A stretch of 64,000 nt of DNA from Centropus unirufus (taxonomy: Eukaryota > Chordata > Aves > Cuculiformes > Centropidae), in assembly GCA_013397695.1 (NCBI GenBank), contig VYZI01000112.1, positions 888,731 through 952,730 on the forward strand. The letters run 5' to 3'. The notes beneath the pieces are model-generated. The model saw only the letters and a list, made by a program, of their open reading frames with translations. It made no database searches and was not told the DNA's origin. Below are positions 23,346 to 36,113 of the stretch, in pieces. Made by a program: the position numbers and the translations under genes. Numbering within the stretch: the first letter of the stretch is position 1; every line of letters starts with the position of its first letter.

Positions 23346-26300
23346 GAGGGTAAGAAAACCTCTATATTTGAACAGACATCCACTCATACTGAGGGAAGTA
23401 ATTGAGTTGTGCCTTGTCTCACTGTCACAGGTTAAAGCATGCTCTATAACCAGCACTTTGTTTCTCCTCTCCCACTCTTGGTTTCTGAGCTATAGGTTTA
23501 GTCTCAATTACTTTTGTAATTGACTTTGCATATGATTGGATTAAAAATCCATAGTAAACATTTCTTCTATGCAGTTTTCATCATTATTTGTGTAACAAAA
23601 TGCATTTCTAGTTTTGTTACCAAAGTCAGAATATTTACCCTTTTAATTTCTTATTGATTGCATACGCCATGTAAAAATAAGCTGTTTCAAAGACAACCTT
23701 TGTCACTTCCATTCATCCAGCTCTTTTTGCTACAAGTCTAAGGAAAGTAAGTTGATAAATTACTTGTTGTAATGTCATTTAAACAGAATAAAGACCTTGT
23801 GTCTAGAGGCAAAAAGTAATCAACTTTTTACTTATTGTTTAATACATATATTAATATCCCAAGAAGTACCACAAGCTAACACACTAGCAGAAAGCTCTTT
23901 GTTAAAGACTAGCTCACTGCTAGTGTAGTGTAGTCTTGGCTATACTTGACTGAATCCAGAATACAAAATGATTAACCGCAATGGCAGTTCTTTATCTAAA
24001 AGTGACCCTTCTTTGTGTATGCTTCCAGCAGCAGAAGACATAATCACCTTTATAGTCCTGGAGCACTAACGCTGTACAGCTGGCATGTGAACTCTCGCTA
24101 TGAACACGACAGAAGAGTGTTCCAGGTACTTGTCTAAATTAAACTGGGCAACATGGAAATATATGGAGGCAGGATCATTTTTGAAACCCTAAGTCATCAG
24201 GGTCACCTGAAGTGCTGAAAAGTATAACAAGGCGTGATTTAAACTCAAAATAAGCTGAATTACACTTTCCTCTCTTGATGGACACTCCTGTTTAGTTGCT
24301 TGATAGGACGTTCTCATGAACATGGGCTATTCCCCATCCCTCTGTCCTATTTCTACTAATAAAAATGAAATACAAGTATTTTATTTTGTGCTGGGAAAGA
24401 TAAAACAAAAGCAAAAAATGAAAACTATTTAACTAAGCTAACTATCTAAACTATCTAACTAACCAAAGCAGACACTTCCCATGAAAAAATATGTTTTTTA
24501 AAAACAGAATATTTTTTAAAATGTTTTTGACAAGAAGTTTCTGACTAAAGATACTATGGAGGTTGAACAGTGTAAATGAATCTAGGTAGCTGCAAGGGTG
24601 AACAAATGAATACACTTTCCTCATTTATGAATGTGGCTGTGTTAGATAATCTTAGGGAATACAGAAGGAAATGAAGACACCAGAATTTGCAGAATGTGAC
24701 ACAGAACAACACTGGAATATCTTATACTAAATTCCTCTAGTACCCACTATACTCTGAATTCAGCCAATAAGTGACTAAACGTATTTTTTAACATCAAGTA
24801 TGCTTAACCTTTCAGCACACAACATTCCTCTCGAGTACCATAAGCCTTTTTATTACTCTTTCTTCTAGAAAGTAAACTGCCAGCTGGGCTATGGAGACAT
24901 TAAAAGATAGGAGAGGAATTTTACAAACAGGGGAGTCAAACAAGGTACACTCCTCAAGCATTCTGAAATTTATTGAACTTTATTTTTGCTGCAGCGGCTC
25001 ACCTTGAATTTCAGTGACTTTGGAAATCTAAAGAATCAATATTTGCAAAGACATGAATTTGCTCTCAAGCAATGACCTGGATGCAAGCACATCTATAAAA
25101 TCCAGGGCTACTTTGCTAACCTTTTGTCAAAAAGAGTTCTGAACAGTCATGTTCTTTGACCAAAGTTCTTTAAATTAAAACTTTAATTGAGTAATGAATG
25201 ATTTGAAATGTCTTCGGCCTTTATATTGAAACTGAAGAAAAATTCCGCAGAAGGAAAAATACTGCTGCTACATGAGGGGAGCAAAACCAGGATATGAAGG
25301 TGACGAAAGCGGTAGCAGATTTAGACAGCTCTATTTAGTATCCCAAAACAAATAAATTCAAAACTGTGTTAACTACACTGTTTTGCATCGAACATGGTTG
25401 ATTTATTTACAGCAGTCTGTGATGTCGTGTTCTTGATGATGTGGCTTTCTGCTGCTCTGAAGCTTTTAGTCCTTTTTGTACCTTTATTGAATAAGAAAGG
25501 CAGCAAGATGTATTTTGTGGTGGTGCCAATTAAAGCTTTTCCCTGAAGAGTTTAGCTGGAAAAACTGCCGAACGACAGCCTGATGTAGTATAGAAAAGGC
25601 ACAGAGCACCTGTCTGCAGTCACCCTCATTGATGCAGAATGACAGTGGGCAGGCTATTCCGTCACCACATTAGTCGCAGAGTTCTTAAAATTCTAACAGC
25701 AGAATGCACTTCTGTAACATTTTCCAGATTTGTCTTCATTGTTAAAAGAGCTGTAAATTCCTGTCTCAGGGCTCCTCAGCAGTGTTAACTATCCCAGGAT
25801 GAGAGTTCCAGGAGAAGACAGACATCCTCATGTTATTATGAGATAAACATGCAGAGGTCAGCTCTATTTTCCCACTTTGATACAGACAAGTTTATCTGAC
25901 AGCAAGACAAAAAGTAGCTCCATTATGATTTTTGACTCCTAAATGTTAAGAGACTCAAATCACAATCCCAAATACAACCACTTCTGAGATTTGTGTATGT
26001 CTAACTCCGGATTCAGAACACAGCCCAATACTTTTGACATTACCCCTACCCTTTGTTAGTCTAAGAGCTTGAAGCAAGACATGACAAGGCTAAGAATGAA
26101 ACTGCCTAATTCACTTTGATTTTTGCAAAAGTTTCAGCCATGTGTAGTTGTCCCAAAATGACACAAGTAAGACATATAAATTTTGATAACCTTCTGATCT
26201 TTTCCAGTGAAAAAGAGGAGCAAAGTAATTTTATACCCAGACATGTTTGTGACATATGAAGAAAAGAAAAAAAAGATTGAAAAATATTAAATACTACCTA

Positions 26301-27007
26301 TGTTTGAGCTGTATAGAGTCTGGATAAACAGAAGAACTCTTCAGACCACGCATCCTGTATTTACAGGGAACTTGCAATCAGCCTGAAATCTGTCAACCAT
26401 AAATCCCATCTGCTCTTATGGCATGTAAAATTGGTGCATTTTCAGGCAGAACATCAAGAGTGCTTCTGCCTAGCCTTCCATGGCCATCTCCTCTTGCAGC
26501 ACCATAACAGCAGTCTCCACATCTGTTCCAAATCTGTCTCTATACAGGAAATAAAATTGGTTTCCTCTGTGCTCTAAAATTCCTGATTTATCTTCAGTTT
26601 TCTTCCAGGAACACTCCAGCTGGGTCAGCTTAAAGCCAACCCTGCAGTCTACCTTGCAGGTAGATAATGCAGGTGGAAAACGAATATGACTTTGACCCCG
26701 TCCCCAGGATCACTGCTTCATTGTATGGACATAGCCACAGCCTATGCTGAAATGGTGCATGAAATGGAAACTGTTGGGGTTGGGAAGAACTAGGCAGAAC
26801 AAACACCAAACTATTGGTTACAAAATCAGTATTATGAAGCTAATTTCAGACAGGTGGTAGCATCTTTGGTGTAGACGCACTTTTCTATAGGGACAGGAAA
26901 ATTTATGTAATGCTAGCAGCCTTGGACCATGAGCTGCTTCAATTAAACCAATTCAAACAACCCTGAGCAAATCAGGTTTTCAAGGACATGGGTGGTAATT
27001 AGATTTC
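23346..27007. other. Unassigned; one CpG-retaining block at 25385-25680
   Basis: No gene or interspersed repeat recognised, and few open frames. An imperfect stem with 10-bp perfect arms is at 23881-23890 and 23917-23926. The block at 25385-25680 keeps at least five CpG dinucleotides in otherwise CpG-poor DNA and looks complex enough to be a conserved element, but nothing proves it. Confidence 0.5.
23881..23926. repeat. Inverted repeat, 10-bp perfect arms, 26-base spacer
   Basis: ACACTAGCAG at 23881-23890 and its exact complement CTGCTAGTGT at 23917-23926. No mature microRNA or transposon end is recognised in it. Confidence 0.7.
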
Positions 27008-27642
27008 TGACTGTGGTACTGGTAGATGAAAAGCTGGACATGAGTTGACAATGTGCCCTTGCAGACCAGAAAGCCAACCATATCCTGGGCTGCACCAAAA
27101 GAAGCATTGCCGTCAGATCAAGGGGGGAGATTCTGCCCCTCTATTCTGCTCCTGGGAGACCCCACCTGGATTATTGTGTCCAGCTCTGGAGCCCTCAATA
27201 TGAGACAGAAATGGACCTGTTGGAGTGGACCACAAAAATGGTTGGGGGGATGGAACGCCTCTTCTATGAGGAAAGGCTGAGAGAGTTGGGGCTGTTTAGT
27301 CTGGAGAAATCTCCAGGAAGACCTTACTGCTGCCTTTGAATACTTAAAGGTGGCTACAAGAAAGATGAGGACAAAGGTTTTAGTAGGGCCTGTTACAATA
27401 AATCAAGGGGTAATGGTTTTAAACTAAAAGAGAGTAGATTCAGACTAGTTAAAAGGAAGAATATTTTTAGCATGAGGGAGGTGAAACAGTCGAACAGGTT
27501 GCCCAGAGAGGTGGTAGAAGCCCCTATCCTCAAAAAACATTCAAGGTCAGGCTGGGCAGGGCTGTGACCAATGTGATCAGGTCGAAGATGTCACTGATCA
27601 CCGCAGGAGTTTGGAGTAGATGACCATGCTATGATGTTGTGA
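27008..27642 (+). mobile_element. CR1 LINE copy, ORF2 C-terminus and 3' region, sense on + strand
   Basis: The block opens with 'gatgaaaagctggacatgag', followed by the CR1 'gcagaccagaaagccaacc' block. The reading frames then give, in order, GRPHLDY-like, SSGALNMRQKW (a shifted frame), EERLRELGLFSLE, and the 'ggtaatggttttaaactaaa' and 'aggttgcccagagaggtggt' blocks. The last 60 bases correspond to 'gatcta-ttgaagatgtccctg' and 'actagatgac', but the 'cattctatgattct' tail is decayed to 'catgctatgatgttgtgat'. Stops and frameshifts break the ORF2 end. Its central 225 bases are nearly the same as those of the - strand copy at 52968-53845, so both belong to one subfamily. Confidence 0.92.
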
Positions 27643-27967
27643 TTAATTGCCTTCCCAGTCATAAAATTTTTCTCAGGATATATCTTAAAACAGAAAAGCC
27701 AAACCCAGAAAACCTCTTCAGGCAGCCTTAAGAAAAGCAGAACAAAGTCAGAACAAGGAAGGAAAATCCATACCATTCACAACACTGGACATGCATGAAG
27801 ACTGATCTCCCACATGGCTTTTCTTCTTGCCTAGGATTCTGACTCTGCAGAGGATACTGGAATTTTATATTGGAATTTTGAATGTAGGGAACATGGTTAC
27901 CTCATTTTCTTCCAGTTACTACTGGGGAAAGTTGGAGAGATGAACATGAAGATGTTTATTTCACAAT

Positions 27968-27990
27968 CACACACACACACACACACACAC
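27968..27990. repeat. (CA)n microsatellite, about 11 units
   Basis: A pure CA alternation of about 23 bases, preceded by the interrupted unit 'cacaat'. It is long enough to be length-variable between individuals. Confidence 0.95.
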
Positions 27991-30477
27991 TCTGCCCCAG
28001 CCCAAGATTTCATCAAATTATGTAAAAACTTTGAAAATAAATGCAGTTATTATTTCCAACTTCAATGACTCCTATTCAAGCTAACCCAAAAAGGCTACAG
28101 AAAAAAAGTAACTGGTTCGCTTTAACTGAATAATCATCTGTGTCAACACATAAACCAAAGCCCAAGCCAAATGGCATCATCTTTCCTAACATCTTCTCCA
28201 CACAGGATGTCAAGGAGGCTTGTGTCCAGAGAAACGCATGTGTCTGCAATGCAGTGAGGTCCTGCTGATCCCTGTCATTCTAATGGACCATTAAAGCTGT
28301 TACTAATGAGCATATATTACAAAGCCAGCTGTAACATATTATGAGGTTAATAATATTCTCTACTAAGCTAGACATTTACTTAGATATTAAAAACATCCTG
28401 TGTCTCAGTAACAAGGGTTAAAAACATAAAATACAGGAGGCATTTTGGAAGTGCTGTAGATAAAACTGGCTTCAAGGAAGAATCTAACCTGGGACTGAAG
28501 ACAATTCGCTTTGTGTAGTTCTTCTATAATTCCTCCCTGCTGGAGAGCTTATTGTACTTTCATTCAAAATGTCTGGTCCCAGCCCTACTGCTGAGAGTAT
28601 ACTGGCATAGAGGGGCAGAGAATGCCTCTTACTGCAAATGATTTATAGGTTTCTAATGGGGTATTGGGAAATACGACTTTTCAATAGACTGCAATCAAAA
28701 TACATTCAACAAAAGCTATGTAGATTGTGAAAGAATAAGCAAAATATGATCATCCATATGCATGAAAACACATTAACCCACTTACCTGGAGTATTCAATA
28801 ATTTCCCTTTTTATGGATATGAGTGTTATAAATGTCAAGATATTTTTTTTTTTAAATTGAGTAAATTGCCTTTTTATGTCTTGGTATTAAATAGTGACCT
28901 GCATGCATGGCTGTCACTCCAAAATTATTTAGTTTTCTGCTAAGCTCCAGCTATTCTACTGCAGTACATGAATAGGAAAATGGAATGCACAAGATACTAT
29001 TGAGCAGCTAATGGCATAAATACATTATTTTAATCATTTGGAATAATGAACATAGGTTTGGAGGTGCCAGAAGAGACTAGTATAGCCACAATCAGTTTGG
29101 CATTGATGGAGGGACAGAGGGTTTTTACCTATTGAGCGTAGTAATACATAGAGAGAGCAGGCAGAGGCAAATACTTCAGTGTTTATGAATTTGAATGAGC
29201 AAGACACATTTATATTGCTTTCCATTCTACATCCAGAAACTACTAGTTAAATATTGCTTTAATGCCTTCTTTTGAAATACCTTTATGTTAAAATATTTTG
29301 GGTTAAAAAAATTGAAAAGGGAAAAAAGCATGTAAACACTTTAAATGTGGGACCTAGAGAAAGTTGGCTTTGGCTGAATACTTACAATACTGGAAAGCTT
29401 TCATTTTTACGACATGTTTCAAATAACTCAAACATCATATTTACAGCCACCTCTACTATCCTGTGACCTGTCTATCCATTATGCAGAAAAGTCAAAGCCA
29501 ATTATAGACTTTTTTGCTTTAAAAAGTGGGAAAATAATTTTTACAGCTAGGTTTGTGATCCCAATAATATCACCTCTTATGTCTCTGGTTGAATTTCCAC
29601 GGAGGATTGCACAGAACAATAGCAATGAAATGAGCTAATCTACATTAATAGAAATATTTGGAAAACCTTCTGTCAAAATTGTGTTAATCAGAAAAAGTCC
29701 TTTTTCACCTTATATGGAAATTCATTCCCTCCTTCCACATTTTTTAAATGTAAAAGGAACATAATGTGTGTGTGTACGCTTCTTGGATTTGGTTGGAAAA
29801 AAACAAACCCAAACATTTGAATTTCCAATTGTTATAAAGAAATACTGACAATTCCCAGTTCCTTACTCCTGAAGTTATACATCTCACTATAACCAGGAGA
29901 ATCTTTAAAGAAAAAAAATTTTTGTTTTTTTAGTTTTTCTCTTTTTTCTTCTATAAATATTTTGAGTCTTTTACAAGACAACAGACCCCCAGAGGCAGTT
30001 GATCTTTGTGAATCAGGTTAAAATGGTGGCATAGTAGTGGCTGAATATTGTGTGTCCTTAGCTTATTTATATGCTTAGTTTTCAGAGGTAAATTATTGAT
30101 TATGCACACCATGGTTTTTTTTAAGAATCAGCCTCATGCTATGCATATCATATATAACAAACATTAACCACATGCCTTTGTTTTTCATTGTGAAGCTTTT
30201 GAGTGAGACTGCTTTTAATGTTTCACGATATAGATAGTTTAAGGATGCTAATATTTTCCAAGGAACCAAAGAATGGCTTGGTAATGAATTCTTTTATGCA
30301 AGTTACTACAAGCTAGTCATTCCACTCTCTCTTTAAGTATATAGAGATAAGTAATGCATGATAAAACTCAGAAAAGGCTTTATTATAGCAGCAGATTTAT
30401 TTCTTTAACGATACATTTCTGGTCAGTTTCTGAATGCTTAAACACAAACACAGCATAGAACAATATACAGCTTAGAA

Positions 30478-30501
30478 CAATTCCTGTGCTTACAGGAATT
30501 G
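30478..30501. repeat. Perfect hairpin: 10-bp stem, 4-nt loop
   Basis: CAATTCCTGT at 30478-30487, loop GCTT, and the exact complement ACAGGAATTG at 30492-30501. Pairing stops at the next base on each side. It is not inside any recognised repeat. Confidence 0.9.
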
Positions 30502-31627
30502 GCTTTCCTCTCACATAAGCTTTATTTACCCCACAATATTTAAACACTTCCACAACAGATTAAGGCCCCTTTTTTTGTTTCGGATATGGTGATCTAGGAT
30601 AAATTAAGGAAGTTTTCTTGATGAGGAAAGTCTTATAGTAGTGAGAATACTTGACTTTGGTGAAAGCTGGAGCAGCTGCCAGTAAGGTGAAGAGCTCAAC
30701 CTGTCCATCAGTGTCTATCACCAATTGCCTCCATTGGTGAGGGCACCTGGACTTTGGATAAACTATTTCTGAGATATGGATGTAATTTGTTTTTTAAGAA
30801 GCTTCAAACTGATCCCTTTCAATCTGTATAGGCTTTAATTCTGTCTGAAATACAGGGATGATATTGTATGTCATCAAAGATAACGTTTGTGAGGATATTT
30901 AAACTATAAAATGCAAAGATTTTGTAACAATTATTGTTATTGTCTACAACACAAAAATTCTATCATATTGACTATTTCAGCATTATTTCTTTTTCTGAGC
31001 AGAGACTCTTTTGAGGTCATGATGATTTTACCTTAGAAACTCTCTCCACCGGTTGAAAGCAACAAACCTGTCCATTGAGATAGACGTATCCCTTGAGAAC
31101 CATTAGGGGAAGAAGATTTTTTCTTTATAGTTCAGTGCAAAATAACCTTTTTCCTATGCCCCCTATCATTGTGTATTCTTGAGCGCGAACATTTAAATGG
31201 CAAGTTATTTTATTAGAATAAGGGTATACAACATAGGAAATGGATGTACTGCCAAATTGTGATTGGGGCATGAGATACTTGTACCTAGTCTGGCTTTAGA
31301 CTAACTACTTCCAGCAGCTACCTGCAGCTGTGCACGAGTCAGACTGAGCTTAACTTCAAAATGCTTACCATAATTTTGAATAGCCTTTAAGACACATTCT
31401 GCTTTGAGGCTGACCAGCACTGAGATCTGAAACATAATTATCTCTCTCTTATTCATGATCAGAGTACCTAAGAAAATGGAAGACCCGTAAAAGATGACCA
31501 TTTCCCACCCTGCATAGGTTGTCTCAAATCAGCAAACCAAATCAGCTTAGCGGCACCATGTCAGTTCCACAGTTACTAGGAGGGTAACTCAACTGCATCT
31601 CGGTAGTACTGTGTGGAACCAGCCAAG

Positions 31628-32290
31628 ATCACAGAATCACAGAGTGGCAGGGGTTGAAAGGGACCTCTGGAATCGTTTCACTGCAACTGCCCTGCTAAAG
31701 CACGTTCACTCGCAGCAGCTTACACAAGAATTTGTCTCAACGCATTTTGAATCTCTCCAGAGAAGAAGATTCCACAACTTCTCTGGGCAGCCTACTCCAG
31801 TGCTTGTCACCCTTATGGTAAAGAATTATTTCCTCATGTGAAGCTAGCACTTCCTATGCTCCAGTTTGAGCCCATTGCCCCTTGGCCTGTCGCTGGCCAC
31901 CACTGAAAAGAGTCTGCTCCCATCCTCTTGACACTTGCCCTTTAGATATTGATAAGCATTGATAAGATCCTCTCCAAGTCTTCTTTTCTCCAGGCTAAAC
32001 AGACCCAAGTCTCGCAGTTTATTCTCATAAGAAAGATTCTCCAGTTTCTTAATCATCTTTGTGACCCTTGGCTGGACTGCCTCCAGTAATTCCTTGTCTC
32101 TTTTGAGTTGCAGAGCCCAGAACCAGATATAGAAATCCAAGTGGGGCCTCACTAGGGCAAAGCAGAGGGTGTGGATAACCTCCCTCGACCTGCTGGCTAC
32201 ACTCTTCTTAATGAACCCCAGGATACTATTGGCCTTCTTGGCCATGGGGACACATTGGTGGCTCATGGTTAGCTTGTTGCCCACCTGGAC
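31628..32290 (-). mobile_element. CR1 LINE copy, ORF2 C-terminus and 3' end, antisense
   Basis: Read on the - strand, the copy ends at about 31628 with 'ctctgtgattctgtgat', a CR1-type 3' tail. The frame 32284-31844 (146 codons, minus) carries the CR1 ORF2 C-terminal order: ANSILGFIKKSVASRSREV, LVRPHLDF, WSALQ-like (FWALQLKRDKELLE), KLENLSYENKLRDLGLFSLEKRR, DLINAYQYLKG and SDRPRGNGLKLE. The family normally ends with a longer 'RQGRFRLDIRKNFF' segment, and the frame breaks just there. The 5' part (endonuclease and most of the reverse transcriptase) is missing. This is the most intact CR1 protein frame in the window, yet still far from a complete ORF2 (which is over 900 codons). Confidence 0.93.
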
Positions 32291-32525
32291 AGGTTAGATT
32301 TCTTGTCATATAAAATTTTTCAAAGGCAGGACATTTAATCTCATGTGCATTAGTTATGTTTCCTTTCTTCAAGACAGCTATTTCAGTTTGAAAATGTAAC
32401 ACCATAACAAATACAAATAGCAACTGAAAATATTATAACATCCATTGTTGCCAAAGGGTTTGTGGGGTTACAAAGCAATTGTAAGGTAGTCTTTTGTTTA
32501 TAACTCAACCACTTCTCTGTGGTTA

Positions 32526-32890
32526 GCTTGTTCTAGTGCTTGATAACCCTTTTGGTGAAGAATATTTTTCTACTATCCAATCTAAACCTCCCTGGTACAA
32601 CTGGAAGCCATTTCCTCTTGTCCTATCACTTGTTTCTTGGGAGAAAAGACGAACACCTGTCTCACTACAACCTTTCAGGTAGTTATGGAGAGCGATAAGG
32701 TCTCCCCTCAGCCTCTTCTTCAGACTTAACAACCCCAGTTCCCTCAGCAGTTCCTCAAAATACTTGTACTCCAAATTCTTCACCAGCTTTTTTGCCCTTT
32801 GCACACACACCAGCACCTCAATATCTTCCTTCTAACAAGACGTCCAAAACTGGATATGGTATTTGAAATACAGTCTCACAAGGACAAAGG
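32526..32890 (-). mobile_element. CR1 LINE fragment, ORF2 C-terminus, antisense, both ends truncated
   Basis: The - strand frame 32816-32523 reads LVKNLEYKYFEELLRELGLLSLKKR, GDLIALHNYLKG, ETGVRLFSQETSDRTRGNGFQL. These are the conserved CR1 ORF2 C-terminal blocks. On the + strand its left end starts abruptly at 'ttgttctagtgcttgataacccttttggtgaag', so the last part of the element, including the tail, is missing. The copy lies 235 bases from the next CR1 in the same orientation but its sequence is of a different subfamily, so the two are separate insertions and not one broken copy. Confidence 0.88.
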
Positions 32891-35330
32891 TGGAAAAGGA
32901 CTACATGCAAACACTACATCCTAAATAAGTAATTCAAACAGCTAGTGGGCTCGATGTAAATAATTAAAAAATGTTATTGCATTTCTGGACTTTTAGTACC
33001 AGGTTGGGTTTTATCATATCTTGGTTTGCTAGATTCAGGAATTCTCATCATTAAGAAGATTGTCAACGCCAGTCAGATTACTTATCAGTTTTATTGCAGT
33101 AGTAATCCCGCCCTCATTTTTTGCAGACATGAGTCAATGGGCAACTTGACAAATTAATCACAAAATATTTCTATATGTTCTATATTAAGGACTGATAAAC
33201 CATACTGTTTACAACAGTAACAGTAAAAATACTACTAAACAGTCTTGACTCTAATGAATTCAAGAGTACTCTGAGATTTGAAGAAAGCATTCATCAAAAC
33301 AAACAGATGTCCTGAGATCCCAGGAAATGTCTCAGTATGTTATATGGGTGGAACTTTTGAGGCATAACGAGTGATAAGATTGAAAAGGGAAACTTAGTAT
33401 CTGACAAATATTTAATAATAATAAATTGGAAGTATTTATAGCCAAATAAGTGTTCCGATACTGCATAAAAGAAGTATGAGATCAACAGATCAAGAACTTA
33501 AATTCCCTTTTGTATTATGTATTGATAAAAACTCTACAAAATTTCCCAAGGAGGAAAGACTAACCTGTAGAAAGAGTGTGGAACCTAAACGAATGCTGCT
33601 TTTTTCTTTATTCCCAGGCCTCTTCGACTTCTTATGTAATGTTGGGTAAGTCATTGATTTTTTTCTGATCCTCGACTTGCCCAGGATATTTTTTTTCCTA
33701 TTCAGAGTGCAGTTTTGAGGATAAATTCCATTAATAATAATTAGACATTTTAAAATTTGGTTGTAGTCATACAATACCAAAGTCTTTGTATATTTGGAAG
33801 ATAGCTTTGTCTCTATCTCAAACATAAAATTTAGCAAAATAATGAGACAGTAAGATTTGGGTGGCTGTTGAAATTTAAGAACTACTTTATTATCAATTTA
33901 GCTTTGATGGCAGATTTGATGATCACAAGCCTACTAAAAAACTGTTTTGAAGTTTATAAAAACATTGACTGAGTGAAAAGAAAAGATTGCTTTGGGGCTA
34001 TCTTAATGAAATAAATATTTTGAGAAAAATAAATGCAGTCTTGTCTATTAATAACTTTATTGTTCAAATTCCCCTCTTCCTGCATCTTAACTTTTACACC
34101 CAAATACATACCATCTTTCCCATATGTCAGCTTGACACTAAACGAAATGAATACTTACTGTTTGAAATATTTTATTGTGTTGTTCTTCTAAAATAACTCA
34201 TTCGTACAATGTATTGGAAGGAATTCTTGTTTTTAATATTAACACCGATTTTTATGAATCCTTAGATTTCATCATTATCTTTTAAATCAGAATGAAATTC
34301 CTATCCACAAATTCTACTAATTACCCAAGTTTTTTAATAGGGTTTTTTATTCCATTATTTTTTTCACATATCTTGCAAATGGCATAAATTTATTTGCAAA
34401 AAGATAACTCATACTTTCTGGATGTCTTAAAAGTATAAAAAGTTGAAAATTCTGATATTTTTAATCAACATTGTCAATTTTGACAAGTACTTACCTGCAC
34501 TCCTTCTCAGCCATATTCAAGTATTTTTGAAAATCCAAACAGAAAATTAATTGTAGTCCCTCAATATGTAGAATAAAAGGACTACTTCTTGCAGAGTCTT
34601 CTGAGAAATAATTGCATTTTTTAGAATATTCTGGAATTAATTTGGAACAGATGTCTGATAGTTATAAAGCAAAACTCTAAAGAATCAGTGCAATAAAAGC
34701 CTTGTGCACCTGAAAACTAAGGACTGCAAAATTACCATTTAGATAGAAATTGAAAATACACAGTTCCCTAACTCACATTTAAATTCCTAACTTCACATTC
34801 TGCTGAACAGGAAAATAAAGAAGACATAGAAAATAAAAATCTGAAGATTTTATTGGAGATGGACCTTTCAGCTGAGCAGAGCTGGACCTAGTCAGTATTC
34901 CAGGAGAGAGGCAGATCACAGCATGGTCTGGATTCAGGATTTATGTGACAAACTTGCTTTTGGGTAGATGCTTTGCATCTGTCAATGATCCTTTTGTAAA
35001 GACAGAAAGACAGTAAGATGTGCAAACACAGCCCAGTCTCCTCCTTCCTCCTCTTCTCACTAGGAATTTTGTTGATTAATATAACCATAGCAAGCACTAC
35101 TGGTGACTTCTTCTCCCTCGTGTATCTTAGCTGGCTGCATCTCCAAAGGGAAGCTTAAACAAGGAACACTGTACAAGGATCCACCTGATGAATGGCTTCC
35201 TGACAGTGTAGGTGTACTGTCACCTTCAGTTCATGAAAAGGAAAACTCAAAGGAAAACTTTACCTCTGTAAATTTGGGGCACATAACTCTTACTTTGTCC
35301 TTGTGGGTACCAATTTCTTTTACTAAAATT

Positions 35331-35381
35331 TCAATTTTTTTTGTTTTATTCAATTATTTATTCAATTTTTTTTGTTTTATT
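35331..35381. repeat. Two exact 20-bp T-rich repeats, 31-bp period
   Basis: A 20-base unit (TCAA, eight T, G, four T, ATT) occurs at 35331-35350 and again exactly at 35362-35381. They are separated by 11 bases that themselves look like a shortened unit. The tract runs on into further T/G-rich sequence to about 35420. Confidence 0.85.
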
Positions 35382-36050
35382 TTGTTTCTTTTGGGGTTTG
35401 GGTTTTTTTTGCTAGCAATTTATTTCCTGTACAAAACAAGTATTCTTACATCTAAAAAAAATTCAAAACCATACGTGAACCTTTATGAAAGTTGTCATAA
35501 CAACTGACTTTTCAAGCTGTAAAAGTTTAATTCTATCCTAGAAAAAGAGCTCAGACCAGACAAAACTCTACAGCCTAATAAAATACCAAGGTGATGGAGA
35601 AAAGCTCCCACCATTCTTCTAATGATGGTGCATGCTCTTTCCAAAATAGTTTTAACACAATAATATGAACAGATTTTGCAGAGTAACAGAAACACATTTC
35701 CTTTCTCTCTTTGCTGAGTGCTTTGCCTATTTGTATATCAGATCATGCTTCTCCTTGTCTACCTTCGTGACAGTTGCCTTCCATTTTGATTATCAACCTC
35801 AAGAGGATACACAGAAGAAGACTCTCTAATGTTGCCTGATGTCTAGAGAACTCTTCTGGGAGGAACATGGATGAATTCAGACTTTTTAATATTGCTGAAT
35901 TTTATAATGCAATGGAGATATTTCATACTCTTCCAAGAACATTTTAAAAGAAAATAGAGACAACTTGCGTAGCATAGTCCGGAGATTGTTCTTAGCTAGT
36001 GCCCAAAATAACTGTTAGGTAGCTCTTAGCTGTGTATAATCAAAAGACAG

Positions 36051-36074
36051 TTACAGAGTTATTCAACTCTGTAA
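36051..36074. repeat. Perfect hairpin: 10-bp stem, 4-nt loop
   Basis: TTACAGAGTT at 36051-36060, loop ATTC, and the exact complement AACTCTGTAA at 36065-36074. It has the same geometry as the hairpins at 30478-30501 and 47348-47371. Confidence 0.9.
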
Positions 36075-36081
36075 AAGTTAA

Positions 36082-36113
36082 GACTGCAGAACTGCAGAAG
36101 TACAGAAGTACAG
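36082..36113. repeat. 8-bp microrepeat, four units
   Basis: Consecutive units GACTGCAG, AACTGCAG, AAGTACAG, AAGTACAG. It starts 7 bases after the hairpin at 36051-36074. Confidence 0.85.

Larger units (their letters stand above)
27643..31627. other. Unassigned AT-rich DNA with a CA microsatellite
   Basis: No gene or interspersed repeat recognised besides the listed microsatellite and hairpin. Open frames of 60-75 codons only. A poly-T run lies at 28844-28853 and a T/A-rich patch at 29908-29960. A short TG run sits at 29766-29775. Confidence 0.55.

Noticed and set aside
31844..32284. 146-codon minus-strand frame as a host gene
   Set aside because: It is the C-terminal end of CR1 ORF2 (LVRPHLDF, DLGLFSLEKRR blocks) in a 5' truncated element with a matching tail.
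35103..35507. 134-codon frame with a Phe-rich, membrane-like end
   Set aside because: The hydrophobic segment is just the translation of the T-rich repeat at 35331-35420.
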